DNA of 64,000 nt, taken from NCBI GenBank assembly GCA_965199745.1, contig CBDATB010000013.1:620001-684000 (forward strand), written 5' to 3'. This stretch comes from CBDATB01 sp965199745 (GTDB lineage Bacteria; Bacteroidota; Bacteroidia; Cytophagales; Flammeovirgaceae). Made by a program: the position numbers and the translations under genes. How positions within the stretch are numbered: the stretch's first letter is position 1; each line of letters starts with the position of its first letter. Under the pieces are notes generated by a model. It saw only the letters and a list, made by a program, of their open reading frames with translations, was not told the DNA's origin and ran no database searches. Of this stretch, positions 54,544 to 63,654 are shown one piece after another.

Positions 54544-56463
54544 TTAACGGTTTTTCACCTTTGAAGTATCAACCGTTAGCCTGTTCAAGTCGTCATACTT
54601 TAACTCTCCGAAGTCTAACAAGTGTCGAATATTTGCGATAAAGGATTCTGCATGCCTGGGTTGGATAAGTTCTTTTAACGCTTGAATGGTGTATGGTCTT
54701 TGAGCAAGAATTTTTAAAATACTGTTGTAATAGTCCTCTGGGTTCTCCTTTGCTTTTTTTCTTTCAATACAATAATCGCATATACCGCAGCACGTATCAG
54801 ATATTTCTCCAAAATATTCTAATAACATCAACATTCTGCAGCGTCTTTTATAAGTAGCATAATGGAGCATAGCTCGGCACTTTTCGAGGGCTTGCATCTT
54901 TCTTTGTCTCAATGCTTGTGCGTTAATATTTAGCGAAGAAGTAGCCACTCTTTCCTGCAGGAAAGTGATTTGCGGGCTGTCTTTTTGCATGCTGTAAATA
55001 ATAATATTTGATTGTTCGAGAAATTGTAAATGTGCAACAATTTGCTGCACATCAGTGCACATATTTTTGGCGATATTTTTTTCAGAAATTTGCACAAAAT
55101 TGCTAAACAACTCTCCACCATACATGCGTACAATGCTTTTAATGAGTATGTCCATTTTGGCATTGGCTAACTGAAATTTGTACAAATCCTCTCGGCTAAC
55201 CCCCATGTATATTCTAGAGGGTCTATAATAGGCCTGATTAAAGAGAATAAAACCTTGCTCCTCTAATCTTTTGAGCGAATGAAAAGTTGTCATATGATCG
55301 AGGTGATAGGTTTGAATAAAACTTTCGAAATCAAAATCAAAAGAGACCATTTTGCCACCGCCCACAGCCAGACTAAAGGCGTTGGCTAGGCATTGATAAA
55401 CGCGTTTTATTGTCGCTGCATTGGGGTGAGATTTTTCGATTTTTTCGAGCATCTGATCGGCATCTGTTGGGTAGTATAAGATAACTGCATAAGCAGGCAA
55501 TCTGTCTCTGCCTGCTCGCCCAGATTCTTGATAGTAAGCCTCTGGACTATCGGGCAAATCGGCATGCACTACCAGCCTTACATCGGCTTTGTCAATACCC
55601 ATCCCAAAGGCATTGGTTGCTACAATCACTTGTGTTTTCCCCATTGCCCAATCTTTTTGTTTTTTATCTCGCAGTGTGTTGTTTAGTCCTGCATGATAAC
55701 AATCTACTGACAACTCGTGCCTAAGTAGCCACTCGCTTAGTTGTTGGCTTTTTTTGCGTGTATTTACGTATATAATAGCACTTCCGGGTACTTTGCGCAA
55801 TATTTCGAGTAACTTAGTTTCTTTGTCTTGAGTAGCTCTAATGGCATAAGATAAATTTTTTCGTGCAAAACTGTCAGCAAAAACTTTTTCGTTTTGAAAT
55901 CCTAGTTTTTCAATAATATCATTTCTTACGCGGGGAGTGGCGGTTGCGGTGAGTGCAATACAGGGCATGTGTGGCAGCCGATCTCTGAACTTTTTTATTT
56001 CTAAATAAGGCGGACGAAAATCATAGCCCCACTGCGAGATACAATGGGCTTCGTCTACAGCCAATAAGTTGATTTGCATTTGTTTGGCTCTTTCGACGAA
56101 TAATTCTGTTTTTAATCTTTCTGGCGAAACATATAATAGTTTGGTATTTCCATATATGCAATTATCTAATAAAATATCTATTTCTCTTGTAGACAAGCCG
56201 CTGTAAATAGCATGTGAAGTAATCCCTTTTTTTTCGAGCTGCCTGACCTGGTCTTTCATCAAAGCAATTAAAGGAGAAACAACGATGCAAATCCCTTCCT
56301 GCACAAGGGCAGGAACTTGAAAACAAATAGATTTACCTCCGCCCGTAGGTAACAAGGCAAGCGTGTCGGTGTGACTAAGTACAGATTTGATGATTTCCTC
56401 CTGTAAAGGTCTAAAGTTCTGATAGCCCCAGTGATGCTGTAGAATTTTATGTATATCTTTCAC
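54544..56463 (-). CDS. recQ: RecQ-family ATP-dependent DNA helicase
   Basis: A 3'-5' DNA helicase in recombination and repair. The 639-residue protein starts at a GTG (56463). Walker A is PTGGGKS (39-45) and the Walker B box is DEAH (137-140), followed by the RecQ loop CISQWGYDFRPPY. The second RecA domain carries YYQESGRAGRD. The zinc-binding cysteines in CRMLMLLEYF and CCGICDYC lie in the RQC region. The C-terminal end after about 570 is short, and I see no clear HRDC domain. It is convergent with the decarboxylase gene. Confidence 0.92.
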   Translation of the reverse strand: MKDIHKILQHHWGYQNFRPLQEEIIKSVLSHTDTLALLPTGGGKSICFQVPALVQEGICIVVSPLIALMKDQVRQLEKKGITSHAIYSGLSTREIDILLDNCIYGNTKLLYVSPERLKTELFVERAKQMQINLLAVDEAHCISQWGYDFRPPYLEIKKFRDRLPHMPCIALTATATPRVRNDIIEKLGFQNEKVFADSFARKNLSYAIRATQDKETKLLEILRKVPGSAIIYVNTRKKSQQLSEWLLRHELSVDCYHAGLNNTLRDKKQKDWAMGKTQVIVATNAFGMGIDKADVRLVVHADLPDSPEAYYQESGRAGRDRLPAYAVILYYPTDADQMLEKIEKSHPNAATIKRVYQCLANAFSLAVGGGKMVSFDFDFESFIQTYHLDHMTTFHSLKRLEEQGFILFNQAYYRPSRIYMGVSREDLYKFQLANAKMDILIKSIVRMYGGELFSNFVQISEKNIAKNMCTDVQQIVAHLQFLEQSNIIIYSMQKDSPQITFLQERVATSSLNINAQALRQRKMQALEKCRAMLHYATYKRRCRMLMLLEYFGEISDTCCGICDYCIERKKAKENPEDYYNSILKILAQRPYTIQALKELIQPRHAESFIANIRHLLDFGELKYDDLNRLTVDTSKVKNR

Positions 56464-56602
56464 ATTTTTGAATAAAAACTAAAAAACTGAAATGTAGGTA
56501 AAATATTGAAAAGTGGAAATAATTCCTTTGCTAAATAATCTACTTTTCCATGGGTAGATTTGCTTATGCAGATGGAAAATTAGATATTTGTAGCTTACCC
56601 TT

Positions 56603-56676
56603 GGCGGGGTAGCTCAGATGGTTAGAGCGTCGGATTCATAACCCGGAGGTCAGGGGTTCAATTCCCCTTCCCGCTA
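56603..56676 (+). tRNA. tRNA-Met (anticodon CAT, elongator type)
   Basis: A 74-base cloverleaf starting GGCGGGGTAGCTCAG with anticodon CAT in ATTCATAACC, T-loop GGTTCAATTCC and end CCCGCTA. The G-U first pair and lack of three G-C pairs at the anticodon stem's end argue against the initiator. CCA is not encoded. It borders an AT-rich accessory segment. Confidence 0.93.
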
Positions 56677-56739
56677 CTTGAGTGGTTCGATAATTTTCCT
56701 CTTAAGTAAAACAACTTTTATAAAACAATTGTGGTTGGC

Positions 56740-57352
56740 CTATTCTTTCCGTAATAATCCAACCATTTGTCCAATTCCAACGCCAAAATATGCTCGGTCT
56801 TTATTTATTTGCAACATAGGTGAGATTGTCAATCCATAAAATCTTGCAAACGGGAGTTCTATTTTTGCATTAATTATAAGACTTACCGTGTTTAATTTGT
56901 TATAGTTCCAATCATAGTTCGGCCCGACAGGAATTCCACCTTTCCTTCGCCAATTTTCAGGCTCTCTACTAATTGTGTAACCTAGCCCAATAGATACATT
57001 TAGCCTTTCTGTTTGTAGTGGATTTTTACTTAATTTATAAATCTTTCCAACAGCAATTTCATAATTTTCTAACTGATCATATGGATTGATGAATACTCCT
57101 CCAAACAGCATAAGTCCTAACAGGCCAGGTGTATAATCTTCAGGTTGGGATTTTTGGTTTTCGTATATTTCCTGTATACCCAACTTTAATTGAATATGAT
57201 TCTTTATAGACATAATTTAAGCTAAGGTCAACGCCAACGTAATTGCCTAAATTTAGTTCGCCACTTAAATAAATAGCATTGTTTTCACCAAATTGTGCAT
57301 AAGACAAATTGATGCTAATCGAAAATATTAATATTATTATTGTTAGTTTCAT
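56740..57352 (-). pseudogene. outer-membrane-type protein gene split by a frameshift
   Basis: The ATG at 57352 starts a signal peptide (KLTIIILIFSISINLSYAQF) and 70 residues with beta-barrel character, stopping after NIRKPKIPT near 57140. The following frame continues without a break from SQPEDYTPG to VGIGQMVGLL at 56740. A single shift within CCAAAAATCCC, near 57145-57165, would rejoin them to about 205 residues. Strand-like alternation and the end GIGQMVGLLRKE fit a small outer-membrane beta-barrel. Function is unknown. Confidence 0.65.
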
Positions 57353-57470
57353 CGTATCAACCACTTTTTAGAACTTCATTTACAGTGTATTCTAGAAAGT
57401 ATTTTAGTACTCTTTCATATTATGTATTTGCTCTACCTGTAGGTATTAGTTGTAATGACGTTTTTTGTAT

Positions 57471-57535
57471 TTTAAAAAATGAACGTAAATCCTACAGGCT
57501 AAATACCTGTGGGATGTGAAGGACAAAGTTTTTGA
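57471..57535 (-). repeat. dispersed repeat, copy C (3' part, inverted)
   Basis: Read on the minus strand this matches the last third of copy A: CAAAAACTTTGTC, ACATCCCACAGG, a palindromic CCACAGG/CCTGTAGG pair, TTTACG and CATTTTTTAAA. Only this part is present. It sits directly downstream of the glycosyltransferase gene, in the AT-rich segment. Confidence 0.6.
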
Positions 57536-57581
57536 ACTAAAAGGAAAAGCTTAAATCAAAATTCATTTTCTTCATCATGTG

Positions 57582-58643
57582 CTAATCTCCTGTACCCAAT
57601 AAATAAAATAAGTCATATTTTTTACTTATGATTTTATTAATAACTGATTTGGGAGTTAAGTTTTCCTTATAATATCTGCTGGCATTATCCTTTAATCTGA
57701 ATAAATTTTCTTCATTTAGGTTATAAGCTAACTCAATTTTAGCAGAAATATCATTCATATTATTATATAGTATAGCATTGTTCATATGTTCTAGGCTAGG
57801 AGCCATTAACTTTGCATATTCTCTGTGAATTATTGGGATAGCACCTACAGATAATGCCTCAGTAAGATTATGCGAAAATGGGATAACTACACCCGGTAGG
57901 GCTAAATAAAAATAAAAATGACCAATTATCTCTCTTAATTGATTCATGTTTACACAGAATGAGTGAATAATAATCAAAATATTATCTTTGTTATTATTTA
58001 ATAAAATTTTCAAATCGTGAAATGATTTTATTTGTGTTAGCATTTGATTTTCTTGTAAATAGTCATATACTTCTATTCTGCTTTCAATATTGAAAGGACC
58101 ATCACTAAATATTGAATAGGCTTTTCTATCGAAATTACCTGCCATAAAGATTGATTTTTTTCTTTTTTTTGCTGATTCTGCTAATTTATTCCAATATTGT
58201 CTGTGATAAAATAAAGGGTGCATTGTCATAGGTATATGCAAAGTATTGTTTCTATCATTTTGCATAATGGAAGTAAAATAATCAGGACACAGATTATTGT
58301 CGTTTAACTCAAGCACTATTTCATACTTTCGGGGTATTCTACCGAAAATTATCAATCTCTCCTCATAGATTAGGCGGAAATAAGGTATTTTGAAACTTTT
58401 TCTAAAAATTTGGTAATTAAATACAGGGAAATAAATATCAAAACCTTCTAGAGAAAAAAATTTTAGTAAGGTGTAGAAATGTCGGTGAAAAATATATGGA
58501 TTTGAACACTTTATGACCAGAGCTTTTTTATAGTTTACTCTATTGCTTTTTTTTCTTTTTATTTTCTCGTATTTAATGTATGCTTTTATGAAATTATATA
58601 TTTTCCTTAATAATGATTTTATTTTTTCGTGCCGATAATTCAT
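57582..58643 (-). CDS. Exostosin/GT-B-like glycosyltransferase
   Basis: A 353-residue, very AT-rich gene product. An N-terminal lysine-rich stretch is followed by two Rossmann-like halves. The C-terminal half holds GVVIPFSHNLTEALSVGAIPII, which resembles the donor-binding region of exostosin-like glycosyltransferases (H/N before TEAL, glycine-isoleucine-proline after). No signal peptide or transmembrane segment is evident, so it is probably cytosolic or peripheral, acting in surface polysaccharide or glycolipid synthesis. Its composition differs from the flanking housekeeping genes, suggesting transfer. Confidence 0.6.
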   Translation of the reverse strand: MNYRHEKIKSLLRKIYNFIKAYIKYEKIKRKKSNRVNYKKALVIKCSNPYIFHRHFYTLLKFFSLEGFDIYFPVFNYQIFRKSFKIPYFRLIYEERLIIFGRIPRKYEIVLELNDNNLCPDYFTSIMQNDRNNTLHIPMTMHPLFYHRQYWNKLAESAKKRKKSIFMAGNFDRKAYSIFSDGPFNIESRIEVYDYLQENQMLTQIKSFHDLKILLNNNKDNILIIIHSFCVNMNQLREIIGHFYFYLALPGVVIPFSHNLTEALSVGAIPIIHREYAKLMAPSLEHMNNAILYNNMNDISAKIELAYNLNEENLFRLKDNASRYYKENLTPKSVINKIISKKYDLFYLLGTGD

Positions 58644-58741
58644 TTCTGAATTCTAATTTAGAAAGTATATTTTAGGGGGTGATGTAGCATGTATGATATT
58701 CTTTATATGTGTCCAAAAATTTATATAGCAAATATAATGCT

Positions 58742-59647
58742 TTAAACATTATTAGCTATATCGTTCTTTTCATACAAATTATGGGTTATAAGTATTAGGT
58801 AGCCAAAAATCATAGCACTCATAATAAGTATATTACTTACTATTCCACCTGATGAAAATGAAATTTTTATTAGAATAGTTGACAGTACAAAACCTGAGTT
58901 TCTTATAATTTTGTAAAATTTATTTGAATAAAAAAAAGATGCTAATAACAATAAGACATCTACAATTATTAAAATATTAAAGAATTGATCATAAAACACA
59001 TTATTTATATTTGAAAATTCTAATATTCCATTCGAGTAGTCATTTACGACTATAATAGCCCAATCGATCAGTGAACAAATTGCAAAAATGAATAGCACAG
59101 GGACAAGCATAAGTGCTAAAATTTGTTTTAAAAGAACGAATTTTTTTATATTGTCACCTCTGATATGTGCTGTATTTATCGAGGCATAATTCCTTTTTCT
59201 TATTGCTGTGTAGAATAAAAATATCATTAGGAATAGCATTAAAGAAGTTAAAGCATCTAACGTAAATTGTAAATCTTCTTTATTCTGGAACCAATTAGAG
59301 TCTAACTCGATATATGCTAAATCTTTAAATATTTTTCTGATAACAATTAATGTAATTATTTCATACTGTTTTCCTATGTAAGAAGTTATTGATTTGGGTA
59401 GATAATAAACAAGCAAGAATACCTCAAATATTAGAATGAAAGAGAAGGGAGTATATATTGCGGCAATTGGATTTTTAAAAAACTTTTGCTCAATCTCAAT
59501 GACTCCTTGAGTATTTAAAAATATTATAAATAAATGTATTAAGTAACTTACTATGGCTATAATTAAAGTAACTTTTTCTACTTCTTTCTTTCTGTTTTCA
59601 GACAAGAGAAGATCAGATAGTTTGTGTAATGCTCTAAACTTTCGCAT
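58742..59647 (-). CDS. Polytopic membrane protein of unknown function
   Basis: A 301-residue hydrophobic protein with about eight predicted membrane segments starting at residue 26. Charged cytoplasmic ends (MRKFRALHKLSDLLLSENRKKEV and NLYEKNDIANNV) flank the core. I recognise no family. It lies 98 bases upstream of the glycosyltransferase on the same strand and shares its strong AT bias, so the two probably arrived together. Flippase, polymerase or acyltransferase roles are all possible. Confidence 0.6.
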   Translation of the reverse strand: MRKFRALHKLSDLLLSENRKKEVEKVTLIIAIVSYLIHLFIIFLNTQGVIEIEQKFFKNPIAAIYTPFSFILIFEVFLLVYYLPKSITSYIGKQYEIITLIVIRKIFKDLAYIELDSNWFQNKEDLQFTLDALTSLMLFLMIFLFYTAIRKRNYASINTAHIRGDNIKKFVLLKQILALMLVPVLFIFAICSLIDWAIIVVNDYSNGILEFSNINNVFYDQFFNILIIVDVLLLLASFFYSNKFYKIIRNSGFVLSTILIKISFSSGGIVSNILIMSAMIFGYLILITHNLYEKNDIANNV

Positions 59648-60123
59648 TTAGTTTATTTGTTTTACCTAAGGGTTTGGACATGAGCAGTTGCGTGATTTAG
59701 TACTTAACTTTTCAAGTACACATCAAGTTGTAAAATACTGCATATTTTCTAAGTTAAGCCGCAGCAAGCAATTATTCATGCATATATGTTGTTAAAATAC
59801 GTTTTTATTAGTGTGGGATCTTTGGTTTAAAAATCTTTGAAAGTACCAAAGTCTCAAATGGTTGATTTGAAAATAGCTTATTTCAAGCAATGTCGTTTTT
59901 TGTATCGCTCATAATTTCTAATAAGGACTTCGTCAACTTCTCCACGCTTTGAAGTATCTGAATTAATTACTCTAAAGGAAAACTTTTTTAAGACTCCAAA
60001 ATAAAATTAAACTTAAAATGTCCCTTTTAAACTATCAACTCACTTTAAGATGAGGCACAGGTTCTTGTAGGGAAACCTCTTTTCCAAATTTTTATGTATT
60101 TTTGACCAATCTTAATTAAGATT
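59648..60123. other. AT-rich intergenic region before tRNA-Leu
   Basis: About 476 bases with no supported gene. The minus strand near 59900-59960 is briefly protein-like but has stops and no recognisable motif. TTGACC and an AT-rich box close to 60105 may belong to the tRNA-Leu promoter. Confidence 0.4.
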
Positions 60124-60207
60124 GCCGTAGTGGCGGAATCGGTAGACGCGTACGTTTCAGAGGCGTGTGAGCTTGCACTCGTGAGGGTTCGACTCCCTCC
60201 TACGGCA
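60124..60207 (+). tRNA. tRNA-Leu (anticodon CAG)
   Basis: An 84-base class II tRNA: acceptor GCCGTAG paired with CTACGGC, D-arm GGCGGAATCGGTAGAC, anticodon CAG in the loop TTCAGAG, a long variable arm (TGAGCTTGCACTCGTG) and T-loop GGTTCGACTCC, discriminator A. CCA is not encoded. folD starts 17 bases later. Confidence 0.94.
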
Positions 60208-60223
60208 CTCCAAACTAACTTCT

Positions 60224-61099
60224 ATGGTCTTATTAGACGGAAAAAACACTGCAAAAACTATCATTGAGGAAATTGCCACAGAAGTGGCTAAGCTGAAAGC
60301 AGCCGGCAGAAGAGTACCCCACTTGGTAGCAGTATTGGTAGGTGAAGATGCGGCAAGCCATACTTACGTTAATAATAAGATAAAAGCCTGCGCAAAAGCA
60401 GGTTTTCGCTCCAGCTTACTGAAATTTGATGTCGATATCAGCGAGGTAGAGCTACTCGCAACAGTGTACAAACTCAACAATGATGGTGAATTAGATGGGT
60501 TTATCGTACAATCACCTCTCCCCGCTCATATTGATGAAAGAAAAATTACACAAGCTATTGACCCGAGTAAAGACGTAGATGGTTTCCACCCGACCAATAT
60601 AGGCAAAATGGTTTTGAACATACCAACCTACCTTCCTGCAACGCCTTATGGTATTTTACAATTATTAGAAAGACATCAAATTCAAACTGCTGGCAAGCAT
60701 TGCGTTGTAGTAGGCAGAAGCCACATAGTAGGTACTCCGATGAGTATATTAATGGCACGAAACACCCAATATGGTAACTGCACTGTTACGCTAACCCACA
60801 GTAAAACCAGAGACTTAAAAGCAATTACCCAAACAGCAGACATACTCATTGCAGCATTGGGTAAGGCTGAATTTGTTACTGCCGATATGGTGAAGCAAGG
60901 AGCAACTGTAATTGATGTAGGGATCAATAGAGTAGTAGATAAAAGTAAAAAGTCAGGATTTTCCCTAAAAGGAGATGTCAAGTTTAGCGAGGTAGCACCC
61001 AAATGTGCTTTCATTACACGAGTACCCGGCGGAGTAGGTCCTATGACAGTTGTATCGCTCATGAAGAATACACTAGCAGCAGCTAAGTTAAACTATTAA
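60224..61099 (+). CDS. folD: Bifunctional methylenetetrahydrofolate dehydrogenase/cyclohydrolase
   Basis: Interconverts 5,10-methylene- and 10-formyl-tetrahydrofolate for purine and formyl-Met supply. The 291-residue protein has the active-site YVNNKIKAC (catalytic K56 region), VQSPLP, the P-x-T-P motif in CTPYGI-like LPATPYGI, the GRSHIVGTPM NADP loop, and the final PGGVGPMTV. It starts 17 bases after tRNA-Leu. Confidence 0.96.
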   Translation: MVLLDGKNTAKTIIEEIATEVAKLKAAGRRVPHLVAVLVGEDAASHTYVNNKIKACAKAGFRSSLLKFDVDISEVELLATVYKLNNDGELDGFIVQSPLPAHIDERKITQAIDPSKDVDGFHPTNIGKMVLNIPTYLPATPYGILQLLERHQIQTAGKHCVVVGRSHIVGTPMSILMARNTQYGNCTVTLTHSKTRDLKAITQTADILIAALGKAEFVTADMVKQGATVIDVGINRVVDKSKKSGFSLKGDVKFSEVAPKCAFITRVPGGVGPMTVVSLMKNTLAAAKLNY

Positions 61100-61143
61100 T
61101 TTTGAGTATTTAATTTTTTTAGTGGCTAAAAACTAAATTTGTT

Positions 61144-62562
61144 TTGATTAATTTTTTCAAAATAATTGACCCATTTAGAATTATTTATATCGGACTGATT
61201 CTGCTTGCGATACGTCTGCCTGTATTACTTGCCGGAATACCACTCTTAAAACCGGAATTAATCTGGCTAACAATAGGGCAGAAAATGACTGATGACGCTC
61301 ATCTTTATGCACAAATATGGCAGCCCATCGCCCCTCTTTCTGCCGCGTGTTACTGGCTAATTGGCATTATTTCTTCACATAACGCGCTTGGATACCATAT
61401 TTTGTCAATACTCCTAGTTTTGCTACAAGCATTTTTATTCAATAAAATCCTCATTGACTTTAGGGCTTATAACGACAAATCTTATATTCCTGCTCTGTTG
61501 TATATTATTTTTATGTCTATAAGTATTGACTTTATAACACTATCACCCGCTTTATTAGCCCTTACTCCTTTATTATTTGTTAGTAGAAATTTGCTAGCCC
61601 ACACAATTGTGCCTTTAGATAAAGATTTTTTTCAGACAGGGATATTTTTGGGTATTGCCGCCCTTTTGTATGTACCAACGGTATTTTTTATGTTATTGGT
61701 AGTTATAGGCTTCCTTTCTTTCAAGCTGCCGGCTATCCGTCAATTATTTTTAATTTTATATGGCTTTGTATTTACATTTACAATAGCGGTTAGCTACTAT
61801 TTTCTCATGGATAGGCTAAGTGATTTCTATGAACAATATTTTTTATCTTTTTTTACTTTGGGTAAAGTATACTACCATTCTGTTGATCAACTGCTCTTTT
61901 TTCTGATAATACCATCTATATTTTTATTTTTTGCGCTGCTAAAAATATTTCTCACGAAAAGAAGTTCCACCAGCTATCAAGTCAACTGCCAACACATTAT
62001 GATGGCGTGGATAGTGTCGGGAATATTTTGTGTGATAACTAGTCTACATATTGGTTTATATCAATTAGCAATATTTGTTCCTGTTTTTAGTTTCTTTAGC
62101 ACTCACCTATTGCTACTCATTCGTAAAACATGGATACTAAACACTAGTTTTATATTTTTACTATTGGGTATCATTGGCTTAAAATACGATACTTTCTTTG
62201 AATGGACAGCCTTGGCCAAAACTGCTACCCATCGCCATTTATTCACCGAACCCGGTAAGAAAACACCCGAGCAAAATCAGCGAGTACTCGTTCTGGGCAA
62301 CGATATCGACTATTACCAAGGCAACCGGCTGGCAGGTCCTTATCTAAATTGGAAAATAGCGTATGAAAAGCACTTTAAGCACCTTGACCGGTATGATATT
62401 GCCGTTGAAATATACAATAATATTTCAGTGGATTTTCCCAAATTTATCGTCGACCAGGCAAATATTGCAAAAACTTTAATGCATAGAATACCCGAATTAA
62501 AAAAGCATTATGAACCCAGCATACAAAACCCCAACATTTACTGCCATACTCCTTGCAAATAA
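61144..62562 (+). CDS. Polytopic membrane protein (DUF6427-like)
   Basis: A 472-residue inner-membrane protein with about ten hydrophobic segments (from IIYIGLILLAI to FIFLLLGIIGL) and a soluble C-terminal tail of about 110 residues containing LVLGNDIDYYQGNRLAGPYLNW. That tail resembles the end domain of large glycosyltransferase-like membrane proteins of Bacteroidota. Start is a TTG at 61144, chosen because no ATG precedes the first helix. Role unknown. It follows folD by 44 bases and is followed by a small hairpin (62568-62587, TGTAGG/CCTACA). Confidence 0.6.
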   Translation: MINFFKIIDPFRIIYIGLILLAIRLPVLLAGIPLLKPELIWLTIGQKMTDDAHLYAQIWQPIAPLSAACYWLIGIISSHNALGYHILSILLVLLQAFLFNKILIDFRAYNDKSYIPALLYIIFMSISIDFITLSPALLALTPLLFVSRNLLAHTIVPLDKDFFQTGIFLGIAALLYVPTVFFMLLVVIGFLSFKLPAIRQLFLILYGFVFTFTIAVSYYFLMDRLSDFYEQYFLSFFTLGKVYYHSVDQLLFFLIIPSIFLFFALLKIFLTKRSSTSYQVNCQHIMMAWIVSGIFCVITSLHIGLYQLAIFVPVFSFFSTHLLLLIRKTWILNTSFIFLLLGIIGLKYDTFFEWTALAKTATHRHLFTEPGKKTPEQNQRVLVLGNDIDYYQGNRLAGPYLNWKIAYEKHFKHLDRYDIAVEIYNNISVDFPKFIVDQANIAKTLMHRIPELKKHYEPSIQNPNIYCHTPCK

Positions 62563-62595
62563 TTTTTTGTAGGTAAAAACTCCTACACATTTTAG

Positions 62596-62626
62596 TTGTA
62601 TACTAAAAATATAAGTCTTACCTTTG
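62596..62626 (+). promoter_or_regulatory. promoter of the rplM-rpsI-rpsB operon
   Basis: TTG (62596-62598), exactly 20 bases, then TACCTTTG (62619-62626), a perfect match to the Bacteroidota pattern TTG-N20-TAnnTTTG. It lies about 100 bases before the rplM start, leaving a leader of roughly 90 bases that could house autoregulation. Confidence 0.7.
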
Positions 62627-62725
62627 CACTGCTTTTTATATCAGAACGCCCAAAATCGGTTCCTAATTCCTTTTGAAGTCAACAGGCAAGAAACATTACT
62701 AATTCATAAAATAAATTGCAGGACA

Positions 62726-63175
62726 GTGGATACTCTAAGCTATAAAACCATATCAGCAAATAAGAATGCTGTTCAGAAAAAATGGGTATTAGTAGACGCT
62801 AAAGATGCTGTGCTAGGTCGCCTGACAAGCCAGGTAGCAAAAATTATGATGGGTAAGCACAAACCCTATTATACTCCCCACGTAGACTGTGGAGATCATG
62901 TAATTATGATTAATACTGATAAAATTCGTCTGACTGGAAAAAAATGGACATATAAAAAATACTACCGCCATACTGGCTATCCAGGTGGGCAAAAAGTATC
63001 TACCCCTAAAGAATTGATGAATAAATCTTCTAAATTAATTATTGAAAAAGCCATCAGAGGTATGCTACCCAAGACCAAGTTAGGAAGAAAATTGTTTTTT
63101 AATTTACATCTATACTTGGATGATCAACATCCACACCAGGCACAAAAACCAAAAAAAATAGACATAAAGTATTAA
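62726..63175 (+). CDS. rplM: 50S ribosomal protein L13
   Basis: Early-assembling large-subunit protein. The start is set at the GTG at 62726, giving 149 residues beginning VDTLSYKTISANKNA, which is the family N terminus in this phylum; an upstream TTG would add 34 unrelated residues and would fall inside the promoter. LGRLTSQVAKIMMGKHKP, HVDCGDHVIMIN, TGKK and the C-terminal RGMLPKTKLGR are conserved. rpsI follows after 27 bases. Confidence 0.95.
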   Translation: MDTLSYKTISANKNAVQKKWVLVDAKDAVLGRLTSQVAKIMMGKHKPYYTPHVDCGDHVIMINTDKIRLTGKKWTYKKYYRHTGYPGGQKVSTPKELMNKSSKLIIEKAIRGMLPKTKLGRKLFFNLHLYLDDQHPHQAQKPKKIDIKY

Positions 63176-63202
63176 GGCAAAGACAAATTTTAGTTGAAAA
63201 AC

Positions 63203-63589
63203 ATGGACATAATCAATACCGTAGGCAGGAGAAAGACCTCAGTGGCGCGTGTGTACCTCAAACCAGGCAAAGGAGACATTACCATTAACAAAAAAACATT
63301 AGCCCAGTATTTTGCCTCTCCTATTTTAAGAACTATTGTAAATCAACCTTTGGTTTTGTGCCACGAGAAAGAACACTATGACTTGAGTATAAATGTTAGA
63401 GGTGGTGGCAATACTGGCCAGGCAGAAGCCATTAGGCTCGCTGTCTCTAGGGCCCTAGACAAGGCAGATGCTAAACACAGACCCACTTTGAAAAGTGAAG
63501 GATTTCTTACTCGCGACCCTAGAATGGTAGAACGTAAAAAATCGGGAAGAAGAAAAGCAAGAAAAAGATTTCAGTTTAGTAAAAGATAA
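63203..63589 (+). CDS. rpsI: 30S ribosomal protein S9
   Basis: Small-subunit protein whose C-terminal tail contacts P-site tRNA. From the ATG at 63203 the protein has 128 residues: NTVGRRKTSVARVYLKPG at the N terminus, VRGGGNTGQAEAIRLAVSRAL in the middle and the ending KKSGRRKARKRFQFSKR. It is the second gene of the rplM-rpsI-rpsB operon, with rpsB 65 bases on. Confidence 0.96.
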   Translation: MDIINTVGRRKTSVARVYLKPGKGDITINKKTLAQYFASPILRTIVNQPLVLCHEKEHYDLSINVRGGGNTGQAEAIRLAVSRALDKADAKHRPTLKSEGFLTRDPRMVERKKSGRRKARKRFQFSKR

Positions 63590-63654
63590 TATTTATTCGC
63601 TGCCAATTTTAATTTTTTAATCCAAAGTTTTCACATCAATATCAACTCTTTTCG

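Noticed and set aside
56603..60207. tRNA-Met or tRNA-Leu as an integration site for an island
   Set aside because: I saw no direct repeat of either tRNA 3' end at the other edge, and no integrase gene.
62624..62725. A longer N terminus for L13 from a TTG
   Set aside because: The added residues do not belong to the family, and the TTG lies within the promoter's -7 element.
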